NCBI GenBank assembly: GCA_016700155.1
Contig: CP065001.1
Location: 1,612,001 to 1,676,000 of the forward strand
Direction: 5' to 3'
Length of the DNA stretch: 64,000 nt
From: Ignavibacteriales bacterium
Lineage (GTDB): Bacteria > Bacteroidota > Ignavibacteria > Ignavibacteriales > Ignavibacteriaceae
Positions 8,861 through 15,849 of this stretch are shown here, in pieces. Both the position numbers and the translations under genes were made by a program. How positions within the stretch are numbered: the first letter of the stretch is position 1; each line of letters begins with the position of its first letter. The notes beneath the pieces are model-generated. The model was not told the DNA's origin and made no database searches. It saw only the letters and a list, made by a program, of their open reading frames with translations.

Positions 8861-9481
8861 CTACATCTCTTCATAAGGAATAGATGAAGGATACTTTGCC
8901 GCTTCCCACTCTTCCCATCCGCCGACAAATAAATAGATCTTTTTATAACCCATTTCAAAAAGTACATCTCCAAGCATATCACTCATATCACAATCTTTAC
9001 CATTGCAGTAAATCACAAAAGGTTTTGTTTCAATAATATTTTTTAACTCACCTTTATATCCTTCAAACTGGTAGAATGGAATATTTATAGAATTGGGAAT
9101 ATGATTTCTCAAAAAATCTTCCCGGTTCCTGGCATCTATAAATGGCATTCCTTGATTAAAGAATTTATATGCCTGTTTGATGCTTATGGCTAAAGGCTTA
9201 TCAAATCCTTTATCCTCAATTGGAAATTGTTTTTTGACCGTGCGCTTATCATTTGTGGAATCAATCTTTAAACCTTCAGTCTTCACAACAATAGTGTCGA
9301 TGTGTGCTTTTAGTGAATCTATACTCTTATAAGAATCAGGTTCACCAATTTCTAGTGAATCAGCCCAGGTTCGTTCGGTCTCACTTCGGATTAATCCAAT
9401 ACCATCCGGATTAAAGTAGTTAAATACAAATCCGGTGAGACTGCTGAAAATGATTATTTGTAAAATTATTTTTTTCTGCAT
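8861..9481 (-). CDS. Membrane-anchored rhodanese-domain protein
   Basis: A 206-residue protein with an N-terminal hydrophobic anchor (about 4-22), a linker of some 75 residues and a rhodanese domain (about 98-200). The active-site loop reads YCNGKDCDMS, with the expected nucleophile Cys near 159 and a second Cys five residues on; the strand VGGWEEWE follows as usual. The Asp of FIDARN is conserved. The domain is expected in the periplasm, where it could carry persulfide sulfur. The two-cysteine loop and the adjacent MauE-like gene suggest redox rather than cyanide chemistry (inference). It is first in the two-gene operon. Confidence 0.85.
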   Translation of the reverse strand: MQKKIILQIIIFSSLTGFVFNYFNPDGIGLIRSETERTWADSLEIGEPDSYKSIDSLKAHIDTIVVKTEGLKIDSTNDKRTVKKQFPIEDKGFDKPLAISIKQAYKFFNQGMPFIDARNREDFLRNHIPNSINIPFYQFEGYKGELKNIIETKPFVIYCNGKDCDMSDMLGDVLFEMGYKKIYLFVGGWEEWEAAKYPSSIPYEEM

Positions 9482-9650
9482 ACGGTTAAAAAAGTTGCCG
9501 CTAAAATGATAAAACGAAAATGCAATTGCAATGATAATCTGTATTGAGTTTTATTGCACTCGAAGTATTGTAAGAAATATAACCCGACCAATAGATTTTA
9601 TTAAATCCATTGTCTATGTTTGCATAGCCGACAATCCACAGGGAAACCAA

Positions 9651-10304
9651 ATGTCTTTAAATGGTGTTTTGAAAATATTCCTGCTAACAGTATTAACGCT
9701 TACATTTTCATTTCTGCCAGCATCACCTAAAAATTATTCTGATGAAAATAAATTTATCAGTATTGACAAATCATTATTAAAATCCGGCGATATTATTTTC
9801 AGGAGAGGATTAAGTTTTGTCAGTAATATGATCCTGATGGCTGACAGCAAATCACCATACTCACACACCGGACTAATTGTTTGTGAGGGAGAAAAAATAT
9901 TTGTTATTCACACCACACCGGATGAATCTGATGATGGAATCGACATCGTAAAATATGACTTACTGGAAGATTTTTTAAGGCTGGACAGAGCTTCGTCGAC
10001 TTCTGTTTACAGGTTGTCCGATTCAATGCAATCTGTTTATTCAGTGAAATCTGTTGAGGCAGCAAAAAAATTCTTTAATGAAAAAATATTATTCGATGCG
10101 GCGCTGGATTTATCAACGTCAGATAAATTATACTGCACTGAACTGGTATGGAAAGCATATCTTGCTTCGGGGCTTGATCTGATCGATTCTAAATTTGAAT
10201 ATCTTAAAATACCACTGAGCAAAGGTTCATACATTTTACCGGGAACGTTAATCAATAGTCCATATTTAAAACAAATAATATCAAACACCCAATACAAGGA
10301 GTAA
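9651..10304 (+). CDS. YiiX/YebB-like NlpC/P60-family cysteine hydrolase, secreted
   Basis: A 217-residue protein. The frame is open further upstream, but I chose the ATG at 9651 because it begins a normal signal peptide (MSLNGVLKIFLLTVLTL) and follows AGGGA. The mature part has SGDIIFRRG, SHTGLIV (catalytic His near 72) and LYCTELVWKAY (catalytic Cys near 162). This order, His before Cys, is that of the circularly permuted YiiX-type papain fold. Known relatives act on lipids or peptide bonds at the envelope; the substrate here is unknown. The DUF4878 lipoprotein gene starts two bases after its stop, so they are co-transcribed. Confidence 0.85.
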   Translation: MSLNGVLKIFLLTVLTLTFSFLPASPKNYSDENKFISIDKSLLKSGDIIFRRGLSFVSNMILMADSKSPYSHTGLIVCEGEKIFVIHTTPDESDDGIDIVKYDLLEDFLRLDRASSTSVYRLSDSMQSVYSVKSVEAAKKFFNEKILFDAALDLSTSDKLYCTELVWKAYLASGLDLIDSKFEYLKIPLSKGSYILPGTLINSPYLKQIISNTQYKE

Positions 10305-10306
10305 CA

Positions 10307-10693
10307 ATGAAACATCTTCACAAGTTCAGTTTTATAGCGGCACTTATTATTTTTTTATTTGCAGGATGTGGCGGATCATCAGGACCGGATGATGTGGTAA
10401 ATGATTTTTTCAGATCAATTGAATCGGGTGACACAGACAAAGCAGCTGGAATGATGTCATCTCAATTAGTATCTATGATGGGAAAAGAAAAATTGGCAAC
10501 TGCACTTGAAGAGCAAACCAAGGAAATGAAGGAGAAGGGCGGAATAAGTGATATAAAAATTACCGATAAGGAAGAGAAGGAAGAGTCGGTTACGATGAAC
10601 GTAACCATAACTTACGGAGATGGTTCAACCAAAAGTGAAAAAACGAAATTAGTGCTTGAAGACGGTGAATGGAAGATAGGTATAGCAAAATAG
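10307..10693 (+). CDS. DUF4878-type lipoprotein (NTF2-like fold)
   Basis: A 128-residue protein with a lipoprotein signal (LFAGC, Cys about 22). The mature part begins GPDDVVNDFFRSIESGDTDKA, the helical start of DUF4878/NTF2-like domains. It ends in the expected beta strands with LVLEDGEWKIG. Such proteins are envelope-anchored small-ligand or scaffold domains without a defined role. The gene follows the YiiX-like hydrolase after two bases and is closed by a strong terminator 25 bases later. Confidence 0.85.
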   Translation: MKHLHKFSFIAALIIFLFAGCGGSSGPDDVVNDFFRSIESGDTDKAAGMMSSQLVSMMGKEKLATALEEQTKEMKEKGGISDIKITDKEEKEESVTMNVTITYGDGSTKSEKTKLVLEDGEWKIGIAK

Positions 10694-10717
10694 TTTTGAG
10701 CTTAAATCAACACTAAA

Positions 10718-10746
10718 TAAAAAGTCCAGCTATGCTGGACTTTTTA
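10718..10746. terminator. Bidirectional intrinsic terminator between the lipoprotein gene and tRNA-Leu
   Basis: A near-perfect hairpin: TAAAAAGTCCAGC (10718-10730), loop TAT, GCTGGACTTTTTA (10734-10746). GC-rich core with A and T runs on both sides, so it can end transcription from the plus-strand lipoprotein gene and from the minus-strand tRNA gene, whose 3' end is three bases away. Confidence 0.9.
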
Positions 10747-10748
10747 TG

Positions 10749-10834
10749 TACCGAAGGCCGGACTCGAACCGGCACCTGGTGTAAGCCAGACTGGATTTTG
10801 AGTCCAGCGCGTCTACCAATTCCGCCACTTCGGC
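10749..10834 (-). tRNA. tRNA-Leu (CAA)
   Basis: An 86-base tRNA on the minus strand with acceptor GCCGAAG/CTTCGGT, D arm, anticodon stem CTGGA/TCCAG with loop CTCAAAA (anticodon CAA, reading UUG), a long type-II variable arm and a T arm with GGTTCGAGTCC. The long variable arm and anticodon agree on leucine. CCA is not encoded; the sequence continues CAT. Confidence 0.97.
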
Positions 10835-10843
10835 ATTTTTAGA

Positions 10844-10872
10844 ATTAAAAAATCTAATCCTAATCTTATCAA
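10844..10872 (-). promoter_or_regulatory. Sigma-70-like promoter of tRNA-Leu
   Basis: On the minus strand TTGATA (10872-10867), a 17-base spacer and TTTAAT (10849-10844), nine bases before the mature tRNA 5' end. Each hexamer matches the sigma-70 consensus at five of six positions. Confidence 0.55.
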
Positions 10873-11027
10873 CTTAATACTAGATAGCCTCCAGGTTCCA
10901 CCACTCAGTATACAAAATAACCCAAGAGTTTTAGTTATTTTTTGCGATGCAAAGTTATACTTAATTCATTTTATTATCAAGAAACTTTCCTTTAGTTATC
11001 AAATAAAAATTACAATTACATCTTAAC

Positions 11028-11059
11028 TTTGATTAGCAACTGTCATTTCTATATTTTTG
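11028..11059 (+). promoter_or_regulatory. Bacteroidota-type promoter of glnS
   Basis: TTTG (11028-11031), exactly 20 bases, then TATTTTTG (11052-11059): a full match to TTTG-N19/21-TAnnTTTG. It would start transcription about 30 bases before the glnS TTG start. The rest of the 10873-11094 gap shows nothing else I can name. Confidence 0.6.
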
Positions 11060-11094
11060 TAGTCAAAATTGAATAACAAAAAAGAGAACACAAA

Positions 11095-12789
11095 TTGAAC
11101 GACAAATCAGAAACTCTAAATGAAAGATCAAAAAATTTTATTTACGAAATTATTGATGAAGATATAAAAACCGATAAATGGGGAGGAAGAATTCATACAA
11201 GGTTTCCCCCCGAACCTAACGGCTATCTTCATATTGGTCACGCAAAATCTATATGCCTGAACTACGGCATTGCAAGAGATTATAGAGGCAAATTTAACCT
11301 GCGCTTCGATGATACTAACCCAACCAAGGAAGAACAGGAATATGTTGATTCGATTATTGAAGATGTTAAATGGCTCGGCGGAGATTTTGAAGACCGAATA
11401 TTTTTTGCATCCGATTATTTTGATAAAATGTATGACCTTGCAGTTGAACTTATTAAGAAGGGTAAAGCTTATGTAGATGATTCAGACTCTGAAACAATGA
11501 GAGGACTAAGAGGAACCGTTACTGAAGCAGGAAAAGAGAGTCCGAACAGAAACAGATCTGTTGAGGATAACCTTAACCTGTTTGAAAAAATGAAAAACGG
11601 AGAATTTAAAAACGGTGAAAAAGTTCTTCGTGCAAAGATTGATATGACCTCTCCGAATATGCTTCTTCGTGATCCTGTTATGTATAGAATTATTCACTCA
11701 AGCCATCATCGTACCGGTGATAAGTGGTGCATCTATCCAACTTATGACTGGGCGCACGGACTTGAAGATTCATTCGAGGGCATTACACATTCAATCTGTA
11801 CACTTGAATTTGAAGTTCATCGTCCGCTTTATGATTGGTTCCTTAACGAACTTGGAGTTTATCATCCGCAGCAGATGGAATTTGCCAGGCTAAATCTTAG
11901 TTATACTGTAATGAGTAAAAGAAAATTACTTGAACTTGTTCAGCAGGGATTAGTTGATGGATGGGATGATCCGAGAATGCCGACAATCTCTGCATACAGA
12001 AGAAGAGGTTATACACCGGAAGCAATTCAAAACTTTGCAGAAATAATCGGTGTTGCCAAACGTGATGCACTAACTGATATTGCATTGCTGGAATATTCTA
12101 TCAGAGAAGACCTGAATAAAAAAGCTCAGCGATTAATGGCGGTATTGAAACCGTTAAAAGTTGTGATCACAAATTACGCTGATAATATGATTGAGGAACT
12201 CGATGCTGTAAATAATCCTGAAGATGAAAGTATGGGGCAAAGAAAAATTCCTTTTGCAAAAGAATTGTATATCGAACAAAGTGATTTTATGGAAAATCCT
12301 CCTAAAGGTTATCACCGATTAATTCCTGGAGGAGAAGTACGATTACGCTATGCTTATATAATCAAATGTGAAGAAGTAATTAAGAATGAATCAGGTGAAG
12401 TTATTGAACTCAGGTGCACATATGATCCTGAAACCAAAAGCGGTAATTCGACCAGCACAAAAAAAGTGAAGGGCACTATCCATTGGGTCTCTGTCAATCA
12501 CGCTGTAAGTTCTGAAGTAAGACTTTACGACAGGCTTCTTACGGTTGAAGATCCTTCCGCTGAAAAAGAAAAAGACTATAAGGAATTAATTAATCCTGAT
12601 TCACTTGAAATTATAAGCGACGCAAAGATTGAACCATTTGTCCGCAATGCCGAACCCGGCGCAAGATTTCAGTTCGAGAGACAGGGATATTTCTGTGTTG
12701 ATTCAAAGTATACAACGAGTGACAAACTGGTATTTAACAGGACAGTAACTCTTAAGGATACGTGGACAAAAGTTTCGGGAAGAAAATAA
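11095..12789 (+). CDS. glnS: Glutaminyl-tRNA synthetase
   Basis: A 564-residue class I synthetase that charges tRNA-Gln directly. It shows PPEPNGYLHIGHAKS (HIGH motif, about 38-52), the GlnRS segment RFDDTNP, CTLEFEVHRPLYDW, and VMSKRKL as the KMSKS loop (near 270). The C-terminal anticodon-binding beta barrels are complete. Length matches bacterial GlnRS. The start is TTG, preceded by AGAG. gltX lies 1.5 kb downstream on the other strand, so the organism encodes separate Glu and Gln enzymes. GlnRS is absent from many bacteria that use the amidotransferase route; Bacteroidota commonly have it. Confidence 0.97.
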   Translation: MNDKSETLNERSKNFIYEIIDEDIKTDKWGGRIHTRFPPEPNGYLHIGHAKSICLNYGIARDYRGKFNLRFDDTNPTKEEQEYVDSIIEDVKWLGGDFEDRIFFASDYFDKMYDLAVELIKKGKAYVDDSDSETMRGLRGTVTEAGKESPNRNRSVEDNLNLFEKMKNGEFKNGEKVLRAKIDMTSPNMLLRDPVMYRIIHSSHHRTGDKWCIYPTYDWAHGLEDSFEGITHSICTLEFEVHRPLYDWFLNELGVYHPQQMEFARLNLSYTVMSKRKLLELVQQGLVDGWDDPRMPTISAYRRRGYTPEAIQNFAEIIGVAKRDALTDIALLEYSIREDLNKKAQRLMAVLKPLKVVITNYADNMIEELDAVNNPEDESMGQRKIPFAKELYIEQSDFMENPPKGYHRLIPGGEVRLRYAYIIKCEEVIKNESGEVIELRCTYDPETKSGNSTSTKKVKGTIHWVSVNHAVSSEVRLYDRLLTVEDPSAEKEKDYKELINPDSLEIISDAKIEPFVRNAEPGARFQFERQGYFCVDSKYTTSDKLVFNRTVTLKDTWTKVSGRK

Positions 12790-12813
12790 TTTTCTTATTA
12801 ACTGATAATTTTT

Positions 12814-13482
12814 ATGGCAAAGTTGAAAACAAAAAAATACTACTCTGTTATCACCGGTGATATAGTCAAATCCTCAAAACTTCCGGTTGATAAACACAAG
12901 ATGCTGATAAAGGTTCTGCGCAATTGTTCAGCAGAACTACCCGTTGTTTTTCCAGGTGTTCTTAAATATGAGCCTGAATTATTCAGGGGTGATAGCTGGC
13001 AGCTATTAATCCAGAAACCTGAAACAGCTTTGTCAGTTGCATTATTTTACAGAGCTTACCTTAAAGCAAAAATGCAGATCGACAGTATAGATGCAAGAAT
13101 GGCAATCTCATTTGGTACTGTAGATATAGCAGCTTCCGTGTCAGGTACCGGTGAGGCATACAAAATTTCTGGTAAAGCCCTCGACAAAAAAGGCAGGCGC
13201 AAAATGAAATTTGTATCGGGCGCAATTTCAAATCCGGAACAGATTGATTTGATAGTTCAGAACACTGATTTCATTTCTTCCCGCTGGACAAGCCGGCAAA
13301 GCAAGATTATTCTTCTGGCTATTCAGAATAAAAATCAAAAAGATATAGCCAGGAAACTGAGGATTACACAGCAGGCAGTCTCTCAGCATTTAGATTCGGC
13401 AGGGTGGACGGTAGTTTTAGAAAATATTTTATACTATGTAAAGTCTATTGCTGCATATAACAGGCTTCTGAAAACAAAATAA
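12814..13482 (+). CDS. SatD-family protein with C-terminal helix-turn-helix
   Basis: A 222-residue protein beginning YYSVITGDIVKSSKLP, the GDIV-x-S start that I associate with the SatD family (PF16264). The N-terminal 150 residues form an alpha/beta domain (FRGDSWQLLI, ARMAISFGTV). Residues about 160-195 read like a sigma-4/GerE-type helix-turn-helix (QKDIARKLRITQQAVSQHL). So it is a probable DNA-binding regulator with a ligand- or partner-binding N-terminal part. It follows glnS after 24 bases and precedes a DUF3307 membrane gene. The 86 bases between those two genes hold an array of palindromes that is the natural candidate for its binding site. No enzymatic function is claimed. Confidence 0.75.
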   Translation: MAKLKTKKYYSVITGDIVKSSKLPVDKHKMLIKVLRNCSAELPVVFPGVLKYEPELFRGDSWQLLIQKPETALSVALFYRAYLKAKMQIDSIDARMAISFGTVDIAASVSGTGEAYKISGKALDKKGRRKMKFVSGAISNPEQIDLIVQNTDFISSRWTSRQSKIILLAIQNKNQKDIARKLRITQQAVSQHLDSAGWTVVLENILYYVKSIAAYNRLLKTK

Positions 13483-13487
13483 AGCTA

Positions 13488-13551
13488 TACAAGTGTTAAA
13501 GCTTGTATTATACTTATACAAGCTTAAAAGCTTGTATTTATAATTTACAAG
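13488..13551 (+). promoter_or_regulatory. Operator-like array: TACAAG-N8-CTTGTA repeated at 29-bp period
   Basis: Two perfect 20-bp inverted repeats, TACAAG-N8-CTTGTA at 13488-13507 and at 13517-13536, then a third TACAAG at 13546-13551. The three TACAAG boxes start exactly 29 bases apart. A third right half exists only in degenerate form (CATTTA at 13560-13565). The array fills the gap between the SatD-like gene and the DUF3307 start at 13569. The right arm of copy 1 can also pair with the left arm of copy 2 (10-bp stem 13499-13508/13516-13525, 7-base loop), so an RNA-level switch is an alternative. Confidence 0.75.
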
Positions 13552-13568
13552 AAATCAGGCATTTAATT

Positions 13569-14312
13569 ATGAATAGTATTTTGTTACAGGTATTACTGCC
13601 TTTAACTTCAGCGCATTTGCTCGGGGATTTTATATTCCAGAGCGATAATGATGTAAAGAATAAAAAGAGATACAGTATATTCATAAAACATATCCTGATA
13701 CTTACACTGCTTAGTTATCTGCTAACGGGTATGTGGAATGATTATATAATACCGCTGTCAATTCTGGTCTCTCACACAATCATTGATTTGCTGAAAAAAC
13801 AAATTAAAAAAGATACGTTTATCCTTTTCGCAGCAGACCAGTTTGCACACCTGCTGGTAATAATGATATTAGTGTTTTATATGCAACCGGCTTTTGAAAG
13901 CGGTGATGCACAAAGTTATTGGTATAATATTTTTGGTAACGGATACTTAGTCACATTGACTATTGCTTCAGCGCTGATAATGACTACGAAGGTCAGCAGT
14001 ATTATTGTCACTTATACTATCAAGCCGGTTCAGTTTAAATTATTTCAGAGTGATTCGTCAGAAATCCAGATAAATACGGGACGTTTAGTCGGTCAGCTTG
14101 AACGAACGATTATACTGTTGTTGTTTATTGCAGATATGCCTGCAGTGATTGGATTTTTAATTACCGCAAAATCTATTTTGAGATATGGCGAGATTAAAAA
14201 CGAAAAAGATAAATCTATGGTTGAATATATTTTAATCGGAACGCTGATAAGTTTTGCCCTTGGAATTGCAATCGGCTACTCCACAACTGAATTTATAAAA
14301 CTTATAAACTGA
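13569..14312 (+). CDS. DUF3307-family membrane protein
   Basis: A 247-residue protein with about six membrane helices. I chose the ATG at 13569 because the frame before it only runs through the palindromic array. The N-terminus PLTSAHLLGDFIFQSD with SHTIIDLLKKQ and AADQFAHLL a little further on is characteristic of DUF3307 (PF11750), whose conserved His and Asp lie in or near the membrane. The function of DUF3307 is unknown. SatD-like and DUF3307 genes are, as I recall, often neighbours. The array in front of it suggests controlled expression. It ends one base before the convergent gltX stop. Confidence 0.8.
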   Translation: MNSILLQVLLPLTSAHLLGDFIFQSDNDVKNKKRYSIFIKHILILTLLSYLLTGMWNDYIIPLSILVSHTIIDLLKKQIKKDTFILFAADQFAHLLVIMILVFYMQPAFESGDAQSYWYNIFGNGYLVTLTIASALIMTTKVSSIIVTYTIKPVQFKLFQSDSSEIQINTGRLVGQLERTIILLLFIADMPAVIGFLITAKSILRYGEIKNEKDKSMVEYILIGTLISFALGIAIGYSTTEFIKLIN

Positions 14313-14313
14313 A

Positions 14314-15774
14314 TCAATTCCTCAATGCTGTAATAATCGCATCTATTCTTTTCAAAACTTCATCCTTACCAAGAATAAAAAGCAGATCAAACATTCCCGG
14401 ACCCGTACTTTGTCCTGAGACTGCCAATCTTAGCGGGTGAATTAACTTGCCTTTACCTACATTCAATTCATTTGCAACAGATGTTAAGGCATTTTCATAA
14501 TCCTCTTTTGAAGGATTTGTAAGCAGACTAAATGCATCTTTTATTTTTAAAAGATGTGAGGGGGTGTCTTCTTTCCAGTTTTTTTCAATAGACTTTTGTT
14601 CATAAGTATCGGGAGAGTTATAGAAGTACGCACAACTTGTAATAAATTCTTTGACAAAACTCACTCTTTCTTTCATCGACTGAATAACAAGCAGTAAATA
14701 CTCATCTGTAAATTTATACGAATCAAATTCAGGCTTTAAAAATTCTGCTTTGAGTAATTCAAGAATATCCTTGTCATCCATCTTACGCAGATGTTCAGCG
14801 TTCAGCCAGTTTAGTTTCTGGATATCAAAAACAGCTCCAGACTTATTAACTCTTTCAAGAGAGAATGAATTGATGAGTTCATCCATTATATAAAATTCTT
14901 TGTCATCGCCTGCATTCCATCCAAGCAGTGCAACAAAGTTGATTAGCGCATCTTTCAGATATCCTTTATCCCTGTAATCCTCAACAGCAACATCGCCCTG
15001 GCGTTTGCTTAATTTTGATTTATCCGGATTGAGAAGCAAAGGAAGATGAGCAAACACAGGTCGTTCCCATCTGAATGCATCGTACAACAAAACATGTTTT
15101 GGTGTTGATGATAACCATTCTTCGCCGCGAATCACGTGAGTTATTTTCATTAAGTGATCATCGACAACATTTGCAAGATGATAAGTAGGGAAGCCGTCAC
15201 TTTTAATCAATACCTGATCATCTACATTATTACTTTCAAATTCAACGTGCTCTCTTATCACATCATCAAATTTTATTGTTATTCCAGATTCTACATTTAA
15301 TCTTATCACATATGGAATATTTTCTGATAACTTTTTCTCCACTTCACTTTGAGAAAGATGAAGACAATGTTTATCATATTTTGCCTGCGGAAGTTTTTGT
15401 TTTTCCTGTTCTTCCCTTAAAGATTGAAGTCTTTCCGGAGTACAAAAACAGTAATACGCCTTTCTGGTTTTGATGAGCTCATCAGCATGAGATTTATAGA
15501 TTTCCAATCTTTGTGATTGCTGGTAAGGACCGAATTTCCCATCTAATTCAGGACCTTCATCATAATCAAGCCCTGCCCATTTCAATGCAGAAATAAGATT
15601 TTCAACGGCACCTTCTACAAACCTGTTCCTGTCAGTATCTTCGATACGAAGTACAAAAGTCCCATTATTTTTTTTTGCAAATAAAAAATTATATAGCGCT
15701 GTTCTTAGTCCGCCAACATGAAGATATCCTGTCGGACTTGGAGCAAATCGAACACGCGGTGAATTGTTGATCAT
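14314..15774 (-). CDS. gltX: Glutamyl-tRNA synthetase
   Basis: A 486-residue class I synthetase. It has RFAPSPTGYLHVGGLRTALYN at the N-terminus (HIGH-type motif as HVGG), RIEDTDRNRF and KLSKRQGDVAVEDY as the KMSKS loop, followed by the helical anticodon-binding domain. A CFCTPE segment near 110 belongs to the usual insertion region. Length is normal. It charges tRNA-Glu. It converges tail to tail with the DUF3307 gene, with one base between the stops and no terminator visible. Confidence 0.97.
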   Translation of the reverse strand: MINNSPRVRFAPSPTGYLHVGGLRTALYNFLFAKKNNGTFVLRIEDTDRNRFVEGAVENLISALKWAGLDYDEGPELDGKFGPYQQSQRLEIYKSHADELIKTRKAYYCFCTPERLQSLREEQEKQKLPQAKYDKHCLHLSQSEVEKKLSENIPYVIRLNVESGITIKFDDVIREHVEFESNNVDDQVLIKSDGFPTYHLANVVDDHLMKITHVIRGEEWLSSTPKHVLLYDAFRWERPVFAHLPLLLNPDKSKLSKRQGDVAVEDYRDKGYLKDALINFVALLGWNAGDDKEFYIMDELINSFSLERVNKSGAVFDIQKLNWLNAEHLRKMDDKDILELLKAEFLKPEFDSYKFTDEYLLLVIQSMKERVSFVKEFITSCAYFYNSPDTYEQKSIEKNWKEDTPSHLLKIKDAFSLLTNPSKEDYENALTSVANELNVGKGKLIHPLRLAVSGQSTGPGMFDLLFILGKDEVLKRIDAIITALRN

Positions 15775-15849
15775 GTGTTTTCTTTAGATGTGATGTTAAA
15801 CAAGAAAATTCTGAAATGATTTCATTTAGCTTAAGCGGAAGAACTTCAA

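Noticed and set aside
13503..13568. Start of the DUF3307 gene at the TTG at 13503
   Set aside because: The extra 22 residues would be encoded by the palindromic array; the ATG at 13569 gives the conserved N-terminus.
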